NCBI GenBank assembly: GCA_903891325.1 | Contig: CAITEC010000023.1 | Span: forward strand, 19,248 to 83,247 | DNA length: 64,000 bases | DNA from: an uncultured Opitutaceae bacterium | GTDB lineage: Bacteria; Verrucomicrobiota; Verrucomicrobiia; Opitutales; Opitutaceae | Direction: 5' to 3' | In this document: positions 59,489 to 64,000 of the stretch, piece after piece | How the letters are laid out: every line of letters begins with the position of its first letter | How positions within the stretch are numbered: position 1 is the stretch's first letter | Translations under genes and position numbers: made by a program | The notes under the pieces: model-generated | What the model saw: only the letters and a program-made list of their open reading frames with translations | What the model was told of the DNA's origin: nothing | The model's database searches: none

Positions 59489-60955
59489 CCGCTTCACCCA
59501 GGGCACGAGGAGCAGGAGGAGGACCGCGCATCCGGCCACAATCGCCGCCTGCCAGCCGAAGAATGCGGCAAGCCACCTCGGATCGCTCCGAAATTCGCCG
59601 GCGAAGAGCCCGGCGACCTTGTTGCCCAGCGCGTCGGCCAGGAACCAGATCGAGAGGATCATCCCGACCAGCCGCGGCGGGGCCAGGCGCGTCATCGCGC
59701 TCAACCCCACGGGGCTCAGGCAGAGCTCGCCAAGGGTCTGCAGGAGGAAGAGGCCAACTATCCACAATGGACTCACCCGCCCCTCCCCGGTCAGGCGCGC
59801 GGCGGGCACCATCAGCGCGAACGACAGGCCGAGGAAGACCAGCCCGAAAACGAACTTGAGCGGGCTGGACGGCTGCCGGTCGCCCAGCTTCACCCAGAGC
59901 CACGAGTAGATCGGGGCCAGCGCGATCACAAAGAAGGGATTCACCGACTGGAACCAGGACGAGGGAAAGGTCAGGCCGAAGATGCTGTTGCGGGTGAGCC
60001 GGTCCCCAAATATGGCGATCGTCGACCCGGCCTGCTCGAAGATCATCCAGAAAACCATCGCCGCCACGAAGAGGACAAAGACGGCGGCCAGCCGCCTCGC
60101 GTCGACGGTCTTCTGGAAGCCGAAGATCACCGCGCCGGCGACCGGCGCGATCACGTAGGCGGACCTCATCCACTGGAAGCCCGGCTCGTCGGACTTCGTC
60201 ACGTAGACGAGGAAGGCCGCGATCCCGGCGAGGACCAGGACCAGGCGGCCCCAGGGGCGCGGCGTCCCCGGCGCGGGCGGAAGCCCGACGTGCGCGATCC
60301 GGCGACCGGTGGCGACGTAGACGACAAGGCCGATCGTCATCCCGACCCCGGCGGCGGCGAATCCCCAATGCCAGCTGCGGACCGGGTCGAAGCCCATCGC
60401 CGAAAGGCAGTCCTTCCACCGGGCGCTCTGCGCCAGGAACCCGGTGACGATGGGGGCGGCGAGGGCGCCGACGTTGATGCCCATGTAGAAGATGGTGAAG
60501 CCGGCCTCCCGCCGCGGGTCGTCGGCCTCGTAGAGGCCGCCGACCATCGAGCTCATGTTTGGCTTTAGGAGCCCGGAGCCGAGCGCCACAAGCGCGAGCC
60601 CCGCGAAGAAGGAGGATTGGGATTCCAGCGCCAGCGTGAAGTGGCCCATGGCAATGATGAACACCGCCCAGAGGACCGCGCGGCGCGCCCCGACGAAATT
60701 GTCGGCGATGAATCCGCCCAGGATCGAGAGGACGTACACGCTCAGGGTGTAGGTTCCGTACACCAGTCCGCTGCGGTGGGCCGTGAAGCCGAGACCCCCG
60801 GCGGCCGGCGCAGCGAGCATGTAGAGGGTGAGCAGCGCCCTCATCCCGTAGTAGCTGAAGCGTTCCCACATCTCGGTGAAGAACAGCGTTGTGAGGCCTC
60901 GGGGATGGTGGGTCATCGTCTTGAAATGTCGGTTGCTCCTTCCCGCAGCTTTCAC
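59468..60955 (-). CDS. POT/PTR-family proton-dependent oligopeptide transporter
   Basis: The 495-aa polytopic protein has the family motif 'EMWERFSYYGMRALL' (ExxERFxYYG) in helix 1, 'GGFIADNFVGARRAV', and 'NPFFVIALAPIYSWLW'. It has about 12-14 membrane segments. The shorter start at 60916 (MTHHPRG) is likely the real one, because the extension is hydrophilic. It should take up di- and tripeptides with protons. The divergent neighbour is a prolyl oligopeptidase, consistent with peptide use. Confidence 0.9.
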   Translation of the reverse strand: MKAAGRSNRHFKTMTHHPRGLTTLFFTEMWERFSYYGMRALLTLYMLAAPAAGGLGFTAHRSGLVYGTYTLSVYVLSILGGFIADNFVGARRAVLWAVFIIAMGHFTLALESQSSFFAGLALVALGSGLLKPNMSSMVGGLYEADDPRREAGFTIFYMGINVGALAAPIVTGFLAQSARWKDCLSAMGFDPVRSWHWGFAAAGVGMTIGLVVYVATGRRIAHVGLPPAPGTPRPWGRLVLVLAGIAAFLVYVTKSDEPGFQWMRSAYVIAPVAGAVIFGFQKTVDARRLAAVFVLFVAAMVFWMIFEQAGSTIAIFGDRLTRNSIFGLTFPSSWFQSVNPFFVIALAPIYSWLWVKLGDRQPSSPLKFVFGLVFLGLSFALMVPAARLTGEGRVSPLWIVGLFLLQTLGELCLSPVGLSAMTRLAPPRLVGMILSIWFLADALGNKVAGLFAGEFRSDPRWLAAFFGWQAAIVAGCAVLLLLLVPWVKRLMGGIR

Positions 60956-60966
60956 ACGCTGGTCCC

Positions 60967-63129
60967 GTGCGCAATCGCGTAACTCTCATGCTTGTTTCCG
61001 CGCTCCTGGCCTCCACGACCCATGCCTCCCCCGCAGCCTCCGCCGGCCACGGCTGGGATTACCCGCCGGCCCACCGGGGTCCGGTCGTTGACGACTACCA
61101 CGGCACCCCCGTGGCCGACCCGTACCGATGGCTCGAGGACCTGGATTCCCCGGAAACCCGCGGCTGGGTGCAGGCCGAAAACAATCTCACGTTCAGCGTC
61201 CTGCGCGCCCTGCCCGACAGGGAGCGGTTCCACGAGAGGCTGACCCGGCTCTGGGATTACGCCCGCTTCGGTCTGCCCTTCACCGAGGGGGGCCGGACAT
61301 TCTTCACGAAGAACGAGGGCCTGCAGAACCAGTCCGCCCTCTATGTCCAGGATCAGGGCGGGGCGCCCCGCCTGCTGCTGGACCCGAACACCCTGGCGAG
61401 CGACGGCACAGTGGCCCTCGCCTCCGCCCAGGTCTCCCACGACGGCGCGTGGCTCGCCTACGGGACCGCGGCGGCCGGCTCCGATTGGAACGAGATCCGC
61501 GTCCGGTCGGTCGCCACCGGCGCCGACACGACCGACCTCATCCGCTGGGTCAAGTTCTCGGAGCCGTCGTGGACCCGGGACGGACGCGGCTTTTTCTACG
61601 CGCGCTTTCCCGAGCCGAAGGCCAACGGCGAGTCGGGAAAGACCTTCGGGGCGCTCGCCCACCAGAAGGTCCACTATCACCGGCTGGGAACCCCGCAGTC
61701 CGGGGACGCGCTGGTCTTCGAGTTGCCCGAACAGCCCCAGTGGTTCGTCAACGCCGGCGTCACCGAGGACGGGCGATACGCGGTGATCACGATCCAGCGC
61801 GGCGATTCCGACGACAATCTCCTGCGGATCGCCGACCTGGGCGACCCGCTCGCGCCCAGGGTCGGCGCGCCGATCACCCGGCTTGTGGACGAGTGGAACG
61901 CGGAATACGAGGTGATCGGAAACGACGGGCCCGTGCTTTTTGTCCGCACGAACCTTGACGCACCGCGGTCCCGGATCATCGCGATCGACACCCGCTCGCC
62001 CGCTCCCGCCGCCTGGCGGACGGTCGTGCCGCAGACCGCCGACACGATCGACGCGGCGGCCCTCGTGGGGGGAAAACTCGTCGTCCTGGTGATGCGCGAC
62101 GCCAGCAGCCGCCTCGGGGTCTACGGCCGCGACGGCGCTCCCGCCGGCGAGATCACGCTCCCCGGCGTCGGGACGGTCGCGGGCATAAACGGGCACGCCG
62201 ACGATCCGGCCTTCTATTACAATTTCACGTCCTACACGCGGCCCGCGGCGAACTTTCGCCACGACCTGTCCACCGGGAGGAGCGAGGTCTTCAACGCGCC
62301 CGCGCTCGTCTTCGACCCCACGGCCTACGAGACCGTCCAGGTCTTCTACCCTTCCCGGGACGGCACGCGGATCCCGATGTTCATCACCTCCCGGAAGGGA
62401 ATGAAGCGCGACGGCTCCACCCCCACCCTCCTCTACGGCTACGGCGGTTTTGAGATTTCGCTCACGCCCGCCTTCTCCGTGCCGACCCTTGCGTGGCTGG
62501 AGGGCGGCGGAATCTACGCGGTCCCCAACCTGCGCGGCGGCGGAGAATACGGCCGGTCCTGGCATGAGGCCGGGCAGAAGGGGAAAAAGCAGAACGTCTT
62601 CGACGACTTCATCGCGGCGGCGGAGTGGCTCTTCGCCAACCGCTACACCTCGCCCGCGCACCTGGTCATCAGCGGGGGCAGCAACGGGGGCCTGCTCGTC
62701 GGGGCGACCCTCAACCAGCGGCCCGACCTCTGCCGGGCCGCGCTCCCGGCGGTCGGCGTCATGGACATGCTCCGGTTCCAGAAATTCACGGTCGGGTACG
62801 CCTGGGTTGCCGACTATGGATCGAGCGACGACCCGGAGGGGTTCAAGGCCCTTCGCGCCTATTCGCCCCTTCACACGATCAGGGCGGGCGCCGCGTACCC
62901 GGCGGTCCTCGTGACCACCGGGGACCACGACGACCGGGTTTTTCCGGCGCACAGCTTCAAATACGCGGCCGCGATGCAGGCCGCCGTTGCGAACGGGCCC
63001 GGCGCGCTGCCGGTCCTCATCCGGATTGAGACCCGCGCCGGCCATGGCGCGGGAAAGCCGACCTCGAAACTGATCGATGAGGCGGCCGACAAGCTCGCCT
63101 TCGCGGCGTATTTCACGGGATTGCGCTGA
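60967..63129 (+). CDS. Prolyl oligopeptidase (S9A family), exported
   Basis: The 720-aa protein has a signal peptide (cleavage near 'HASPAAS'), then 'YHGTPVADPYRWLEDLDSPETRGWV', the standard beginning of prolyl oligopeptidases. A seven-bladed propeller domain (about 90-430) precedes the alpha/beta-hydrolase domain. The catalytic Ser is S572 in GGSNGG, the Asp lies in 'DHDDRV' (about 653-658) and the His is H693 in 'GHGAGK'. It should cleave after proline in short peptides, probably in the periplasm. Its stop overlaps the next start (TGATG), and it is divergent from a peptide transporter. Confidence 0.95.
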   Translation: MRNRVTLMLVSALLASTTHASPAASAGHGWDYPPAHRGPVVDDYHGTPVADPYRWLEDLDSPETRGWVQAENNLTFSVLRALPDRERFHERLTRLWDYARFGLPFTEGGRTFFTKNEGLQNQSALYVQDQGGAPRLLLDPNTLASDGTVALASAQVSHDGAWLAYGTAAAGSDWNEIRVRSVATGADTTDLIRWVKFSEPSWTRDGRGFFYARFPEPKANGESGKTFGALAHQKVHYHRLGTPQSGDALVFELPEQPQWFVNAGVTEDGRYAVITIQRGDSDDNLLRIADLGDPLAPRVGAPITRLVDEWNAEYEVIGNDGPVLFVRTNLDAPRSRIIAIDTRSPAPAAWRTVVPQTADTIDAAALVGGKLVVLVMRDASSRLGVYGRDGAPAGEITLPGVGTVAGINGHADDPAFYYNFTSYTRPAANFRHDLSTGRSEVFNAPALVFDPTAYETVQVFYPSRDGTRIPMFITSRKGMKRDGSTPTLLYGYGGFEISLTPAFSVPTLAWLEGGGIYAVPNLRGGGEYGRSWHEAGQKGKKQNVFDDFIAAAEWLFANRYTSPAHLVISGGSNGGLLVGATLNQRPDLCRAALPAVGVMDMLRFQKFTVGYAWVADYGSSDDPEGFKALRAYSPLHTIRAGAAYPAVLVTTGDHDDRVFPAHSFKYAAAMQAAVANGPGALPVLIRIETRAGHGAGKPTSKLIDEAADKLAFAAYFTGLR

Positions 63130-63926
63130 TGGCCTACACCCGCGCCTTTTCCACGCTCGGCTTCCCGGAGGGAACGATCGACTCGGTGCTCGCGCTGGCC
63201 GAGTCCCATTCCCTCGACGCGGTCGAGATCCGCGCGCTCGGCGGGACGATCGATGTCCCTTCCCATCTCGCCGCGGCGTGGGCCACGCCCGCGGCCCTTG
63301 CCCGGCGGCTGGGCTCCTCCCGGGTGCGGGTCGTCTCGCTGGACACGTCCCTTCACCTGATCGGCGGCACGGAGGCGGAGCGCTCCAAGTTCCTGGAGTT
63401 CCTGCCCTGGGCCGAGGCAGCCGGGATCCCGTGGCTGCGGGTCTTTGACGGCGGCGGGAAGGCCGGCGACGCCGGAATCGACGAGGCCGCCGCGACCGTC
63501 CGGTGGTGGCGCGACCTGCGCCGCGACCGGGGCCTCAGCGTGGACATCATGGTCGAGACCCACGATTCGCTCCTGTCCGCGGCGCCGATCGCCCGGTTCC
63601 TGGATCGCGCACCGGGGACGGCGATCCTCTGGGACTCCTTCAACACCTGGCTCCGGAGCGGCGAGGCGCCCCTGGCGACCTGGGAGGCCATCCGGCCCGC
63701 CGTTGTGCACGTCCACGTGAAGGACTGCCTCCGGATCCCCAGCGGCGCCCATCCGTTCACCTACGTCGTTCCCGGGACGGGCGAGTTCCCGATGGCCCCC
63801 CTTCGCGCCGCCTTGCAGGCCGGATTCGGCGGCGCGGTCAGCCTGGAATGGGAGCGGCTCTGGCATCCGCAGCTCGCGCCGCTGGACGAGGCGCTGGCCT
63901 CGGCCACCCGCCTCGGCTGGTGGTAG
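63129..63926 (+). CDS. Sugar phosphate isomerase/epimerase-like TIM-barrel protein, second copy
   Basis: The 265-aa protein has 'VLALAESHSLDAVEIRALGGTIDVP', a metal-ligand Glu in 'DIMVETHDSLLS', Asp/Asn in 'ILWDSFNTW', His in 'VVHVHVKDC' and a final Glu in 'VSLEWERLWHP'. This is the full E-D-H-E type metal set of the xylose-isomerase-like superfamily. The substrate is unknown; candidates are keto-sugars or inositols. It overlaps the peptidase stop by 1 nt, an odd functional pairing that may reflect operon convenience. Confidence 0.82.
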   Translation: MAYTRAFSTLGFPEGTIDSVLALAESHSLDAVEIRALGGTIDVPSHLAAAWATPAALARRLGSSRVRVVSLDTSLHLIGGTEAERSKFLEFLPWAEAAGIPWLRVFDGGGKAGDAGIDEAAATVRWWRDLRRDRGLSVDIMVETHDSLLSAAPIARFLDRAPGTAILWDSFNTWLRSGEAPLATWEAIRPAVVHVHVKDCLRIPSGAHPFTYVVPGTGEFPMAPLRAALQAGFGGAVSLEWERLWHPQLAPLDEALASATRLGWW

Positions 63927-63938
63927 GATTGAGGTGGA

Positions 63939-64000
63939 GCGCGATCTCCGAGCGCGCTTGCTCGACTCAGTTGCCGGACAAGCGCGCTCGGAGATCGCGC
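63939..64000. repeat. Palindromic repeat, family 3, cut by the window edge
   Basis: The 21-base arms (core gcgcgatctccgagcgcgct at 63939, with its complement ending at 64000) form a perfect inverted repeat with a 20-base loop. It starts 12 nt after the last gene and may continue beyond the edge. It looks like a REP-like element and could also terminate transcription. Confidence 0.8.

Overview
The window is GC-rich, densely coded bacterial DNA with many 1-20 bp gene overlaps. It most resembles a Verrucomicrobiota genome, probably Opitutaceae-like. The basis is a TonB-dependent receptor carrying an 'SPFEV' segment before the plug (a form I associate with Opitutaceae), two GxGYxYP-family proteins, GH78/GH127-type glycosidases, PmoA/DUF6807 and sugar-isomerase genes in one neighbourhood, and several families of palindromic repeats. 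No rRNA, tRNA, CRISPR array, transposase or phage gene was seen. No gene-free stretch exceeds 300 bases.

Layout. (1) 1-11764, minus strand: a run that starts with a six-hairpin glycosidase-like protein, followed by two tandem TMTC-like membrane/TPR proteins, a lipase-maturation-factor-like membrane protein, a SUMF1-domain protein, a secreted unknown, and a two-gene cassette (small secreted companion plus GxGYxYP protein). (2) 11998-19763, plus strand: a TIM-barrel glycosidase-like protein, PhyH dioxygenase, Gfo/Idh/MocA oxidoreductase, ABC exporter, secreted unknown and mutarotase-like protein. (3) 19925-28580, minus strand: sugar isomerase/epimerase-like gene, LacI regulator, TonB receptor, an intrinsic terminator, then a second companion + GxGYxYP cassette and a MetE-C-like protein. 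(4) 28634-36596, plus strand: GH78-like, PmoA/DUF6807, class V aminotransferase, GH127 and MFS transporter, tightly overlapped. (5) 36796-39244, minus strand: ribokinase, pentulose-phosphate 3-epimerase, PhyH. (6) 39372-44459, plus strand: BlaI repressor, BlaR1-like protease with a DUF4019-like tail, a frameshifted serine beta-lactamase-family gene and a NatAB-type ABC transporter. (7) 44752-45395: VapBC-like pair. (8) 45479-51213, plus strand: L-rhamnose isomerase and a rhamnose ABC importer in which the second permease and the periplasmic binding protein form one ORF. (9) 51222-58554, minus strand: an eight-gene corrinoid-dependent methyl-transfer operon, with a divergent AraC regulator. (10) 59468-63926: POT transporter, prolyl oligopeptidase and another isomerase-like gene.

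Together the genes suggest a glycan-degrading bacterium. It would take in rhamnose- and arabinose-containing oligosaccharides, cut them with GH78/GH127-type enzymes, import rhamnose through a CUT2-type ABC system and isomerise it. The corrinoid operon should move methyl groups from an unknown donor to tetrahydrofolate and oxidise methyl-THF through a MetF-MetV fusion. The strongest candidates for something undescribed are this operon with its two small uncharacterised genes, the permease-binding-protein fusion, and the duplicated companion/GxGYxYP cassette. All family assignments come from reading the translations by eye; no database search was run.
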